In this document: piece after piece, positions 1 to 11,704 of the stretch
How the letters are laid out: each line of letters starts with the position of its first letter
Numbering within the stretch: position 1 is the stretch's first letter
Assembly: GCA_018398805.1 (NCBI GenBank)
Contig: JAGFBZ010000688.1
Location: 62,001-126,000, forward strand
Source of the DNA: Hirundichthys speculiger
Lineage: Eukaryota > Chordata > Actinopteri > Beloniformes > Exocoetidae
Reading direction: 5' to 3'
DNA: 64,000 bases
Position numbers and translations under genes: made by a program
Notes under the pieces: generated by a model
What the model was told of the DNA's origin: nothing
Database searches by the model: none
What the model saw: only the letters and a program-made list of their open reading frames with translations

Positions 1-26
1 TTTTGTGTGTGTGTGTGTATATAAAC

Positions 27-87
<61 letters not shown>

Positions 88-107
88 TATATACACACAC
101 ACACACA
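1..107. repeat. TG/TA microsatellite
   Basis: (GT)n, then (TA)n at about 30-84, then (AC)n at about 92-106, together forming an imperfect palindrome. Confidence 0.9.
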
Positions 108-497
108 AAAGGGTGTGAAAAAAATCAATTTGGCAATATATTGCAAATTTCGGCCGCCCAATATAATATCGATTTTTCAGCTCCTAATGTAGATTTTTTA
201 GGAAAATTATTTAATTTTCATATTTAAATTGTTTAAAATTTAAATGTGCAAAAACAGTAATAATAAACAATAAATAGGTTGTTTTGAAGCTAATTGGTTT
301 GACTCAATTTGTCCTCTGAATGATCAATATCATCTAATGAACACATACAGCAACTTGATTTTTCATCTCTACTTTTAATTTTGATATAAACTGGGTAGAA
401 TATCGCAATATATCGTGATATCATAATAATATCAAATCGTGACCCAAGTATCATGATACATATCGTATTGCGAGGTCCTTGCCAATACTCACCCCTA
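108..497. mobile_element. non-autonomous hAT family E copy
   Basis: Starts near GGGTGTGAAAAAAATC, followed by TTTGGCAATATAT, and ends GCCAATACTCACCCCTA, like the copies at 18210-18552, 31584-31887 and 60360-60730. It has no ORF. The left end borders the microsatellite, so the terminal bases are uncertain. Confidence 0.7.
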
Positions 498-1918
498 ATA
501 TATACAGCAACGAATTTGGAATTTTGAGTCTCGCTGCAGTCTTCACGTTAGCATTTTATCTTTAAAAAAACCATATTTGTGGTCTAAATAATGTCGAGGG
601 TCAATTTTAGCTGCAAAGAACGACGGTTTATATATCCCAGGTCATTATCATCATCGCAATTTCAACTGTGATATCACGTTTAATGCACAATATTTGGGAC
701 AACATGAACAATGACTCAGCAATATTAGAACTTGTGATATACAAACCGATGCGTCAAAGTCTTTCTGCTTCGCAGCTAAAATTAATATCCTGAACAGGCA
801 CCAAAAGTAATAAAATGCGATTTCTAGTCCTGCAGCAAGGTATATATAAAATACTAATTATAAATGATACATGCATGTCACTTGGAAAATAATAGACCGC
901 CATATATTGCAATATTTTTTGGGGTTTTTTTGCGACATTGATACTGCACATGTTGATGTTGTGATGTGTTTTTCTGTGAACACAAACCACGGGTGGTGGT
1001 CTCATGTTTAAAAGGGGGATGGGTGGTTGCATTACTCCGAAGTGGTAGGGTTACATAGCATGCCTTTAATTTGAGTGCCTCATAAAAATGTCAACAGATC
1101 AGTACAAACAAGAGTTTATTTGCGAGCAACTGTAAATCCTGTAACTCGATAATGATGCGATATTTGCAGGGCTGCAGAGCCGACAGACGCGCCCGCCTGT
1201 CAGAGGAGAAGCTCGTTTTAATTTATCAAAGACATACATCACTCCTGACGTTAATGCAAACCAGTAAACACCAGGAAACTGCAGTTCGCAGGCGCGCTCC
1301 TTCACATGTAGACGAGCTTCAGTGTTTTACTGGTTTTACTGGTGAATCCGCCATGTCCTCGGGTGTCTCTTGTTCTGATGGTCTCTGTGGGACGGCAGAA
1401 TGCGACAACCCGCCAAGAATGCAGTTTGAAGGCGGCGACGATGACAAACAGGCCGGGCCATTAATGAGGCGGCCAGACGGCAAACACACTCTGCTTGGCA
1501 ACAGTAGCCAGGACCGAACATGCATGCACGCATGCATGTTCGGGTACATGCGCGCGTACATGCGGCCCGTTCCCCAGAGCGGACTCTGTTTTTAGCTTCG
1601 GCGGATCCCGAGGGGGCCGAGCTCCAGCCCTGGAGGTTCTCCGCCCACATGGGGAAACTGCAGTGTGGAGCTTCTCGAGTCTTTCACGCTCACGTCGCCG
1701 GAGGGAGAAAAGGGAACGAGCCCTCGACATTAACAGCTCCTCCGAGGACCCCCCCCCCCCCTCCCAGAGCTGCTTCATCTCAGACACGTTTGTAGGACGT
1801 CTGGAGCTAACGTCTCTCCCGAGGTTGTCTCCCGCCGCTCGCTGGCTCTTTAGCTAACACACAGAGCTAAACGCAGGCACGAGTGGCGCTGCCACATAGA
1901 GCAGCTTTAACTGTCCGC
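498..1918. other. no recognised gene; GC-rich segment at about 1300-1860
   Basis: 498-1150 is AT-rich unique-looking sequence. About 1300-1860 is GC-rich with overlapping ORFs on both strands (the longest is 147 codons at 1152-1595), none of which resembles a known protein. It could be a CpG island or an unrecognised 5' exon. Confidence 0.4.
1514..1543. repeat. near-perfect palindrome, purine-pyrimidine alternating
   Basis: Arms of 14 bp (CCGAACATGCATGC and its reverse complement) around a 2-bp centre. It is followed by the alternating stretch GTACATGCGCGCGTACATGC. Confidence 0.8.
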
Positions 1919-3536
1919 TAGGGCTGTAGCGATACACTAATATCGCGATACGATACGTAGGGTTGGGCATCGTTTAGATTTCAACAATTCTGATTCCGAT
2001 TCTCCGTTTCGATTCCTGTTCAAAACGATTCTCGAATTCCGATTTTTGATGTGTAGGTCAACAGATCGCGACTTATCTAACAGTAGAATTTTTTCATTAA
2101 AAAAAACTGTGACACATTTACACAGGCGACAGGCCATTTTTATTCTTCCACATGCTAGCATGCACATATGCAACACAGAATTCACTTACAGCCTAAATGT
2201 TAAACAACTTACAGTTGGCAGTTGGCCTCCAAAATACATTTTGCCCAACAAAAAACGAAATCAGCAGTTTTTGTTTAGGAAGATGACCAAATCTGCTCTT
2301 TCAGAAACAGACAGATAAACGCCGACAAAAACATAACCTCCTTGGTGGAGGTAAAAATTGTTTGTTTACCTGGGTTGCTGGGTTACGCTCATACAGACAA
2401 GGGGCCCTCCTAGCCAATGGGATGCCAGGAAGATGCTAGCCGATAGCCAATGGCAGAGCAGCTACACGTATGTTAACGTTCGGTAAACTCTGGGAGCTGC
2501 GAGTAGCAGCGCTACTGTATTTTTGCCTTTCGTATCCTGAAATTTCTTTCGTAACTAGAGGCAATATTTTCCCGTTGATGCGTTCCGTAACCTGAAAACT
2601 TCGTATGTAGAAAAGATCGTAAGTAGAGGTTCCACTGTAGATGAGAAGGCAAGAGTTTCTGGATGAAGACGGACTCTGTTGCAGTCGAAGAAGCGACGGG
2701 AGCAACGCAGTGAATGAAATACGGTACACTCGTTTATTTTTGTGATACCATGCAGGTGAAGGTGTTTTGTCATATTAGTCGTGCTCCCTCCTTTGGCAGT
2801 AACACGCTTCCCGCAGGTGTTTCACTGCGCCAGCTAGCCGTCATTTCCCGGACTGAAATGCAGCCAAACTCCAGAGCGGCGTCTCTTGGGATCCATGTTG
2901 TGGCGAGTGAAGTCCCGTCGGTGACGGACGTGACGTCGCCGCAAGCGCGGAGTTGAGTACGTAACATCAACAAACTAGTGAAGTAAATCAAAACAAAACA
3001 AAAAAAAAATTAGCGCAGACATTTAGGAACCAAAAAAAAAGATTCAAAAATCTTTTAAACGATTTCCAGAACCAGACGTTAGGAACCGAATTCCTACTTG
3101 GAATCGTTTTTCGGTGCCCAACCCTAACGATACAATACACGATATTCGGCTCACGATACGATATATATCAATAATTATCTTACAATAGATTTACATCATT
3201 TTCTGAAAGATTCTAAAAGGACAAAGGGATTTTGGTGACATCTTGTGAGTGTTTCTATGACTTTGTTTGAATTAATTGAACTGAAAGCATCAATTACACA
3301 TTATATGGCTGACAGGCAGTTTGCAAATGCTGGACAAAATGAATAAAAGATGCGTTGAGAAAAATAGTTTAATTTATTTAAACAGTGCAAATTGTTGCTA
3401 ACAAGCTTTTAAAGGTGGGACACGGGGGTTTTGAAAGAAGCTTAGAATATCGATACCCGCAGCTGAAAAATCGATACTCTCTGGGGAAATAAAATATCGA
3501 TATATATCGTAGAATCGATAAAATCACTCAGCTCTA
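1919..3536. mobile_element. hAT family B copy, interrupted by a nested element
   Basis: Ends are TAGGGCTGTAGCGATAC and, inverted, TAGAGCTGAGTGATTTTATC. The interior matches the family copies at 24258-24695 and 46957-51546. The host sequence is split by an element at 1958-3126. No clear 8-bp target duplication remains. Confidence 0.75.
1958..3126. mobile_element. hAT family C element nested in family B
   Basis: Terminal inverted repeat TAGGGTTGGGCAYCG at both ends, flanked by ACGATACG (1950-1957) and ACGATACA (3127-3134), an 8-bp target duplication with one mismatch. It is 1,169 bp with no transposase ORF seen. Confidence 0.8.
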
Positions 3537-4260
3537 ATGTCAACGAGGAAGTCACAAGAAACATCGGTAACTACTGATGCCTTCACTGAAAGCTAAAAGC
3601 ACACAGATCTCAGATCAGGTCCCAGCAGGTCAAGTGTTTGCCGAAATCTGCTTCTGACCGCGTTTAAAAAGATGGAAAACGTGCTCCGCGGCCCCCGTGG
3701 TCTTCGCTCAAAATAAATGTTTGAGGGAAAAAAACCAAATATGTGTTCCAGTTTGGCTAAGACAGACCACATTTATACTCGTAAAACGCCGAGGACAGAC
3801 GCTTGAATGCTTCCTTTATGTTCTGCTCCGGCTTAGTAAACAAACTCCTTCACTGCAGCTGCAACATTTAGGACGCTTTTCGATTATTTCCATCCAGTCG
3901 TAAACAGCCTGCGTAGCATGTGAAGAATTTCATCTTCTCTGTGATGAATAACTCCTTTCTACTATCATCTGCATCTAAAGCGGACATCAGGTGACCAACT
4001 AAAAAAAAAAAGAAAAAGATGTGGTTGTCCTTCTGATTGGTCAAATGTCTGGAGGTTCTGAGGTGTTTCCTGATTGGATGCTTCATGGACGTGGGGAACT
4101 TCGGGTTTTAACAATTACAAGTCCAGAAATCCACCGTACGGGCATTCAAGAATCAGCATCTGGAATAGAATATGCTCCAAAAGCTTTAATAAGTGGACTA
4201 ATAGACTTGTAATTGGTTAATTTATTTCATTTACGTTACTCATTACTCTAGCATTTAGCA
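3537..4260. other. no feature recognised
   Basis: AT-rich non-coding sequence with short A runs. ORFs under 75 codons without recognisable similarity. Confidence 0.5.
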
Positions 4261-4264
4261 ATTA

Positions 4265-4379
4265 GAAATCATTTTGGAAATCCTAACTGACCTGAAAGGA
4301 GAAGTTTAGTTTGATTTAATGTCAGAAAAAAATGTATGCGTCCTTTTATTCAGTGTATGTAAACTTCTGGTTTCAACTG
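4265..4379. mobile_element. Tc1/mariner right-end fragment
   Basis: Contains TCCTAACTGACCTGAAAGG, then TTTAATGTCAGAAAAAAATG, and ends GTATGTAAACTTCTGG plus TTTCAACTGTA, the terminal repeat of fish Tc1-like transposons. The partner end is missing. Confidence 0.65.
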
Positions 4380-4619
4380 TATATATTAAAATTCAACAGG
4401 ATAAAAGCATCCGTAAAATAAGAAAAATGGGGAAAAGTTAAAAAAAAAAAAATGTAAAAAAAAAATTAGCAAGTGGTTTACATTAATATTTTTCAAAAAT
4501 GTTTTTAAAAAGACGTACATAAAAAATATATTTAGCGAAAATTTTAACTTTTGTACTTCCAGATTAAATCCTATTTTAAATTTTTATTTCTATTTTTTTA
4601 ATTTTTTATTTTCGTCATC
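4380..4619. other. AT-rich sequence, no feature recognised
   Basis: Rich in A and T runs. No ORF or repeat boundary seen. Confidence 0.5.
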
Positions 4620-4949
4620 TCCGTGACTCCATACCTGACACGGTGACAGGCTGGGACGTTTCGAGCCCCGGTGAGGCCGTGAACCTCAACACGGACACCG
4701 TGAGCTCCGACGTCGTGTCCTTATCGCTGCGCGTTCCCGGTGACCGCGTCGCGCTCGCGGCAGATTAACGGACGGTAGCTAGCCGACTAGCCCCGTCGCT
4801 AACCTGCCAGCCCGGGCTCGGAGCCTGGAGCCCGGAAGCCTGAAGGCTGGCTCCCTCTCCCCAGACTGACAACAACCTGTCCGACTTGTTTTCGGGGCGA
4901 GGTCCCGCGGCGGCAGTGATGCGTTCAGGGCCGCCGGGGAGGACTGTAC
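4620..4949. other. GC-rich island downstream of the putative first exon
   Basis: CpG-dense sequence continuous with the promoter region, probably intron 1 start or the downstream flank of the island. No splice acceptor or conserved coding segment was recognised. Confidence 0.4.
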
Positions 4950-5021
4950 CTTGTCGCTGATGTTGTCGGGACTGTCGGGGTCTCCTCCGCCGCCGCCGCC
5001 TCGCTTCCTCAGCTCCGTCAT
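4950..5021 (-). CDS. probable first coding exon, cds1-like (CDP-diacylglycerol synthase)
   Basis: An ATG at 5021 opens 24 codons, starting MTELRKRG and ending NISDK, then a good donor AAG|GTACAG. It sits in a GC-rich island with promoter-like motifs upstream. The M-x-ELR-x-RG start and the SDK end resemble the N-terminus of CDS1/CDS2, the membrane enzymes making CDP-diacylglycerol. CDS1 neighbours WDFY3 in mammals. Later exons would lie beyond position 1. The identification rests on a short, poorly conserved segment, so no symbol is assigned. Confidence 0.4.
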
Positions 5022-5345
5022 GTTTCGCTCGTTTCGCCGTTGGGACGTGTGTCACATAAACCGACTCAGATAAAATCCTCGGGTCTCTATTTACGAACGA
5101 AATCCCGGATTCCTATCTCGCCTCTGACCCAAACTCGGTCATTGGAGGAAGGCCGGTTCTGCTGGAAGCGACCCACGACCGCCACAGTGTCCCCGCACCG
5201 ATCCACGGGACACTAACGACTCCACTGCGTGTATTTGTTTACCACCGCAGTCCTGCTCTCCTCCTCCTCCTTCTCCTCCTCCTCCTCCTCTTCCTCCTGA
5301 TGATACGAGGATCAGTGGAATAACCACGAGCCGCTTCCGGTGTTC
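5022..5345 (-). promoter_or_regulatory. GC-rich promoter / 5' UTR of the 5021 exon
   Basis: TATA-less GC-rich sequence. It holds a CCAAT box on the minus strand at 5141-5145, an ETS/GABP-type CCGGAAG around 5334-5341, and a CTCCTC-rich tract at about 5258-5297. An ATGTGA start-stop triplet pair lies at 5052-5057, upstream of the main ATG. Confidence 0.45.
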
Positions 5346-5399
5346 CCTTCAAAATAAAGACTTTGCTTACAACTTGAATTTTTTTTTAGTTTTGGTCGA

Positions 5400-5456
5400 A
5401 GACAGTGTGTACACACAAACACATATACATATATGTACATATATATATATATGCGT

Positions 5457-5536
<80 letters not shown>

Positions 5537-5621
5537 ATGTATATATAGTATATATAGTTGTATATATATACATTTATACATATACATACATATATACACA
5601 CACATATACATATATACACAC

Positions 5622-5688
<67 letters not shown>

Positions 5689-5706
5689 ATAATATATATA
5701 TATATA

Positions 5707-5757
<51 letters not shown>

Positions 5758-5860
5758 GTATGTGTATATATATATATATATATATGACGTGCATATACGT
5801 ATACACACACACATATATTTGTATACATATACATACATACATATAGATATACATATATAT

Positions 5861-5927
<67 letters not shown>
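5400..5927. repeat. long TA/CA microsatellite cluster
   Basis: Over 500 bp of nearly pure TA dinucleotides with interspersed CA/TG blocks. It yields long meaningless ORFs in several frames. It lies just upstream of the 5021 promoter. Confidence 0.95.
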
Positions 5928-5929
<2 letters not shown>

Positions 5930-5934
5930 AAACA

Positions 5935-7205
5935 AAGCAAAAAAAATAAAAATAAAGAAATCAACAACTGCAAAGAAGCAAGTGTAGTGAAAATGAAAAA
6001 TATTTTAAATTTGGAGCACAAGTCCAGTGTTCTTATAGCTTTTTTGTTACCCGAAGTTGAAATAGTCTTAGTATAAGATTTAATTTCTTCATGAAAAGTG
6101 GAGAAAGATGAAAAGGTTTTAATTACCTAGGCATATGAAATTTTCCTATAAGAATGATAAGCTCTTTCTCATAAACAGTGAATACCAAACAGCATTTTTT
6201 TATGCATAACGCAGAAGTATCATGTAGGTATTTTCTGAATGGAGTTGCTGACTGAAAAACTCCTTCATTTCACAGCTCAGCTGAGCTCAGTTGTGAAGGA
6301 GGCAGCAGGTGGAAACTGGACAAGACCAATAAGGTCTGCAAACCAATGACCCCTAACGTAGATGGAGGACAGCGAGATCATTACACCTGCAAGTCACGAG
6401 CGCACACCTTCCAGTTTCTCTCTGTTTGCACAGAGTCTCTCAGATGACATCATTATTAAATAAGATGATAATTACTGAGATAATTTTCTTTTTTAAATTA
6501 CTGCACCTACTGCTGCAACGTTGACAGGTTTATTTTGAAATATTAGCTCACATGACTTCCTGTCTGAGTCTGCGTTAACTTGTTTGACTTGACTCAGCTC
6601 AGTCCAAACTGGGCTGATCAGCTCAGCAGCTTCACACTGCAGTACCAACCAGGGAGGACTGGCGTCCCAACTTAGACACACACATTTACTCTATTTTTAT
6701 GAGGACCCCCACTGATATAAGCTCAAACCATCTTCCTAATCTAAACCCTTGATCCTATTCTGAATTTAGAAACCCCTGTGGAGGACTGAGCAGTTCTCCA
6801 TTTTAACCTCGGTGCAAATTCTGAATTTAAAGCTGCCCTTAATCCTGAAAGGAGAGGAATAATTTATTAATGTGTTTAAATATGCTATCATTAGAGTGAT
6901 TAATTAAATGCATTGTAGAGAGACACTGGTGCCATTGGGTCACAACTGGGTCAATTAACCATTTAAAGTAATAGCAGGGCCGTGTCTAGCTGTTTGGGGG
7001 ACCAGGCGAAGATTCTGTGTATGGGGGCTGATTTTCTAATTCCAGAGAAAGGGTAGATTTTTTGGATAACTGTCTGGAAATCTGCATACGTATGTCTTAT
7101 TTTGGAGGTTTCCCTGAGCCCATTCACACAGAGCGTTTGTTTCACTGCTGCAGTGCCTTCATTCTGCCCTGCTGTGCTGTGTGAATGCCACAACAGTGGA
7201 ACAGT
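5935..7205. other. no gene recognised
   Basis: Moderately AT-rich intergenic sequence. No convincing ORF or transposon ends. Confidence 0.5.
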
Positions 7206-7209
7206 GGAA

Positions 7210-8610
7210 CATTCTGTTCTGTGACTGTTACACCGCTGTTCCACCCTGGGGGTAGTAACAGTGGTGTAACAGGGGCCCAAGACTTTTCTGCCTTAGTAAC
7301 AGTGGTATAACAGGGGCCAAAGTCCGTTCTGCCTTGATAATAGTGGTGTAACGGGGGCCTTAGTCTATTCTGCCTTAATAACAGTGGTGTAACAGGGGCC
7401 TAAGTCTGTTCTGCCTTGAGAGATAGTAACAGTGGCGTAACAGGAGCCCAAGTCTGTTCTGCCTTAATAACAGTGGCGTAACAGGGGCCCAAGTCTGTTC
7501 TGCCTTGGGAGGTACTAACAGTGGTGTAACAGAGGCCTAAGTCTGCTCTGCCTTGAGAGATAGTAACAGTGGCGTAACAGGGGCCCAAGTCTGTTCTGCC
7601 TTGGGAGGTACTAACAGTGGCGTAACAGGGGCCCAAGTCTGTTCTGCCTTAATAACAGTGGTGTAACAGGGGCCTTAGTCTGTTCTGCCTTGGGAGGTAG
7701 TAACAGTGGCATAACAAGGGCCCAAGTCTGTTCTGCCTTATTGACAGTGGTGTAACAGGGGCCTTAGTCTGTTCTGCCTTAGTAACAGTGGTGTAACAGT
7801 GGCCCAAGTCTGCTCTGCCTTGAGAGATAGTAACAGTGGCGTAACAGGAGCCCAAGTCTGTTCTGCCTTAATAACAGTGGTGTAACAGGGGCCTAAGTCT
7901 ACTCTGCCTTAGTAACAGTGGTGTAACAGGGGCCCAAGTCTGTTCTGCCTTAGTAACAGTGGCGTAACAGGGGCCTAAGTCTGTTCTCCTATAATAACAG
8001 TGGTGTAAATGGGGCCCAAGTCTGCTCTGCCTTGAGAGATAGTAACAGTGGCGCAACAAGGGCCAAGTCTGTTTTGTCTTAGTAACAGTGGTGTAACAGA
8101 GGCCTTAGTCTGCTCTGCCTTAATAACAGTGGTGTAACAGGGGCCCAAGTCTGTTCTGCCTTAGTAACTGTGCCGTAACAGGAGCCCAAGTCTGTTCTGC
8201 CTTAGTAACAGTGGTGTAACAGGGGCCCAAGTCTGTTCTGCCTTAGTAACTGTGCCGTAACAGGGGCCCAAGTCTGCTCTGCCTTGAGAGATAGTAACAG
8301 TGGTGTAACAGGGGCCCAAGTCTGTTCTGCCTTATTGACAGTGGTGTAACAGGGGTCTTAGTCTGTTCTGCCTTGGGAGGTAGTAACAGTGGCGGAACAG
8401 GGGCCCAAGTCTGTTCTGCCTTAATAACAGTGGTGTAACAGGGGCCTTAGTCTGTTCTGCCTTGTCATAGTAACAGTGGGGTGACGGGGACCCAAGTTCT
8501 GTTCCGCCAGAGTAACAGAGTAGTAACGGGTCTGTTGTGTCTTAGCAACAGACGCGTAACAGAGACCCAAGTCTCTTCTGCCTTGGGTTGGGTAGTAACA
8601 GGGCAAGTGC
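7210..8610. repeat. minisatellite, about 41-50 bp unit
   Basis: About 30 copies of a unit containing AACAGTGGTGTAACAGGGG, then CCCAAGTCTGTTCTGCCTT. Length variants carry an extra GAGAGATAG or GGGAGGTA segment. Units at the right edge are degenerate. Confidence 0.95.
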
Positions 8611-8695
8611 TTAGTGAAACTGCAGTGCGTTGAGGCTAATGGGCACAACTTTGCTGCTAGACTTTGGGCACCAGCCACTGGGCAAACCCTGTCGG

Positions 8696-8911
8696 TGTAG
8701 CAGGCAACCTGCAGGAGCCTCCGGCAGCTGAACCTTTCGGCAGCTGAAACCTCCGGCAGCTGAATCCTCCGGCAGCTGAATCCTCCGGCAGCTGAATCCT
8801 CCGGCAGCTGAACCTTTCGGCAGCTGAATCCTCCGGCAGCTGAACCTTTCGGCAGCTGAAACCTCCGGCAGCTGAATCCTCCGGCAGCTGAAACCTCCGG
8901 CAGCTGAAACC
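8696..8911. repeat. 16-bp minisatellite
   Basis: Tandem units GGCAGCTGAATCCTCC with variants AACCTTTC and AACCTCC. Each unit contains the E-box-like palindrome CAGCTG. The array yields a spurious ORF on the minus strand. Confidence 0.9.
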
Positions 8912-9063
8912 AGCGGGGAAACTGAGGTCAGCGTCTCTGTGTCCCACAGGAACAGCCAGATAGCAACCAGATAGCAGCCGTTGACCGGCTTCCCTAAAAC
9001 TGAACCGAACCCGTAACTCTCCCAAAGTCAGGAACAAGAGCCTTTCGTGGTAAACAGCAATTA

Positions 9064-9069
9064 TTTATT
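9064..9069 (-). terminator. candidate polyadenylation signal AATAAA
   Basis: The minus strand reads TTTCAATAAATAATTGC, and minisatellites begin soon downstream. Other AATAAA matches on this strand are near 11330 and 13909 (the latter inside a MITE), so use is uncertain. Confidence 0.35.
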
Positions 9070-10052
9070 GAAATGAAATTAAAAAGAATTAAGTACCAGA
9101 TCTATTGCATTATTGTAACATTTTTTCTGTAAGGGGGGGAGGGGTGTTACTCTACTGGTTTTTTTTTTCTCTTGCAGGATGTAGTGAACACAAATATACA
9201 AGGAACATTCAGCTATCACAGATTGCACACCAGATACTGTAGTAATGCAGTCTAATACAAGACCACCAAAATAAGCCAGGATTCTCTCTCTCCTTTTTCT
9301 TTTTTCTTCTCCATCCTTAATATTTTCCATAAAGAGTACAAAAGTCCACCTGGAGTTTCGGGTCGTGATCTAGCGGCTCTGTACACGAACCCGTCAGTCG
9401 GTCGTTCGGAGCAACTTGTCTCGCGATGTCTCCTCGGGAAAGAAAAAAAAAAAACGCAAAACAAAATAAAAAAAAATAATAATCTAATGCTGCGAACATG
9501 TACAATGCACTGACACAGAAAGTCAGCTGTGTTAATAAACATGCAACAAGTAACAAAACTTGCTGGAATCGCAATAATCATAAAAAAAAAAATCTAAAAC
9601 CAGTTATAGTTGCATAAATACTTTGTACAGTTCATTTATCTGCAGTAAAATGCATCTCTCTGCTGAAATAACGTAAACCTGCATTCAATAAAAACTCATG
9701 ATTCCTTTCAATGCTTTTTTTTTTTCTTTTTTTGTACAAGATCCAAAGGAACTCTTGATTGATAGAAGCCCGTTTGGCCCCTTTCAGCTCGACGGCATGA
9801 TTGCACGCTCGGTTACAGTACAGAAATGAAAGATATAACAGTAGCGGGAGAGCGTATCATCATCACAACAGCAACGATCTGAGGGAGACGATGGTGAAGT
9901 TGTTGTTTTTTTCTTTAACGTGTTTGAGACTGTAGGAACGAACAGAAGTGGAAAGACAAAGCAACACTCGAGCGCACGGTTGTGGACCAAAAAAAAAAAA
10001 CAAAAAAAAACACAAAGAGAGGAGGGGCGGGAGGTAAAAAAGTGCAATCTTT

Positions 10053-11130
10053 AAAGCCACTCTATGCATCATGTACCACTTCTGACCACACGGGGGCAGA
10101 ACATCACGACAGAAGTTCACGTGTCCCGGCCGCAGATGCACAACAAAGTGCTATAGGCTCTTGCCGATTGTGCTAGCATAATTTTTGGCATAATCTGAGG
10201 AATTGAGCATAATTTTTGCCCTTTTTCCAAAAGTAGCACTGCTAGCATAATCCGTATATTTTCTTGTCTTAATAGGACAATTTTAGAATAATTCAATAAA
10301 ACGAAGATCTCAGCTACAAAAAAAAAACGATAGATTACTATTAACAGTTGGTTCCATTACTTGCAAGCAAGTATGATGCTTCAATATAACAAGCGCTAAT
10401 TAACTGTTAGAGAACGAATTAGAGAAGTCAAGCCGGACTGCGTGGTTCAGAAACGAGCGAGATTATTCAATGTTAAATTTGTTATCCAGGGCTTTGTCAG
10501 AAACTGCATGGTTTAGTTTTCACTGTATTTGTTTTTATTTGTTTTGAAACCCAGCGCGCACTACTAGCGCGCGCACAGTTTGTTGTTTACTTAAAATTTG
10601 CATACTTCACCATGGTAACTGGAGGCCATTTGAGTGCAAAACCTTGCGCAAACTGTGTCACGCTCTTCTACACGCGATGGTTAGCAAGCTATCCGTGGAT
10701 AGTTATCCACCACACTATCCAGGCTTTGTGCAACCTATTTTTGTTCGCTGGATAACTATCCGCTGGATAGCAGATTTATCCGCCGTATAGGCCTAACCAC
10801 CGGATAAAGTTACCCAGGTTTTGAACAACCGGGCCCAAAACGTCAGACCAGGGTTAATAAAATACATTTTCAAACTTGTCTTATGAGTTGTGAAGTTTGT
10901 GCACAAAATAATTTTTTAAAAAAGTAGCATAATTTTGAAAAGCGAGCATAATTTGGGCAAAAAACGAGCACTGCCACTAGCATAATATGCCACTTTTACT
11001 AGCACAATCAGCAAATACCTAAAGTGCTACCTCTAGCGGCGTCGTAAGATGCCCGAGACTCCGCCCCCCGTCGTTGGCACACCATCCTCAGAGGCAGATC
11101 GATGCGCCCCCGTGTGGTCCGAAGTGGTAC
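10053..11130. mobile_element. MITE family F copy split by a nested hAT
   Basis: Inverted ends TACCACTTCTGACCACACGG (near 10074) and its reverse complement ending near 11130. It is about 180 bp without the insertion at 10154-11021. Related copies lie at 39873, 52821, 59551, 62511 and 63505. Confidence 0.75.
10154..11021. mobile_element. non-autonomous hAT family D, copy 1
   Basis: Inverted ends TAGGCTCTTGCCGATTGTGC and TAGGTATTTGCTGATTGTGC, flanked by the perfect 8-bp duplication AAGTGCTA (10146-10153 and 11022-11029). It is 868 bp without a transposase ORF. The interior has ATCC/GGAT-rich inverted motifs (about 10690-10810). Confidence 0.9.
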
Positions 11131-11704
11131 TGCGATAGTGAGGCTCGAAAGAAGAAAATTCCTCAGAACATCGGACAGGTGGCCGCGTTAAAATCTAATA
11201 ACATCTAAACCTTTGACACGTTTTCTCGCTCAGGTCGAACCCGTGAACGACGCAGTTCACCTCAAACCTCGGTGGGACGTTACATTTCTACACAACAATT
11301 AACAGTCGAACACTTAAAAAGATGCCACATTTATTACAAATTTTAACATTTTCTTGAGATTCCCATTTAGAATGTTAACTGTACTTTAATTAATAAAAAA
11401 AAAAATTCAACTGGATTATCCTCATCCTTTGGATTTTTGTCAGTGTATAACACGGGGGAATATTTTAATCCAAATACGTTTAACATGATAAATTATTAGC
11501 AGAAGCAAATTAAACTTTTTTTTTAAATAAATAAAATATAACCGGAGAACAGCATTAAGTAAGTTTGTTGGGTGAAAACAGGAAAATCAAATGCACCTAA
11601 AAAGTTTCAGTGCGGCCTCGTCTCCATGTGTTTCGTTTTGTAAATCTTAAAAAAAACTCTGCCCCCTAGTGGTCAACGTGAAGAAATGCATTCAAGCACA
11701 GACG

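Noticed and set aside
1152..1787. Coding exon in the GC-rich segment (147-codon plus ORF, 108-codon minus ORF)
   Set aside because: No recognisable similarity, overlapping ORFs on both strands as expected from GC-rich DNA, and no convincing splice context. Kept only as an unassigned island.
5366..6076. Tyr/Ile repeat ORFs up to 211 codons
   Set aside because: Translations of a TA/CA microsatellite.
8657..9037. 126-codon minus-strand ORF
   Set aside because: Produced mainly by the 16-bp minisatellite. The repeat of 16 residues every 48 bp is a consequence of unit length.
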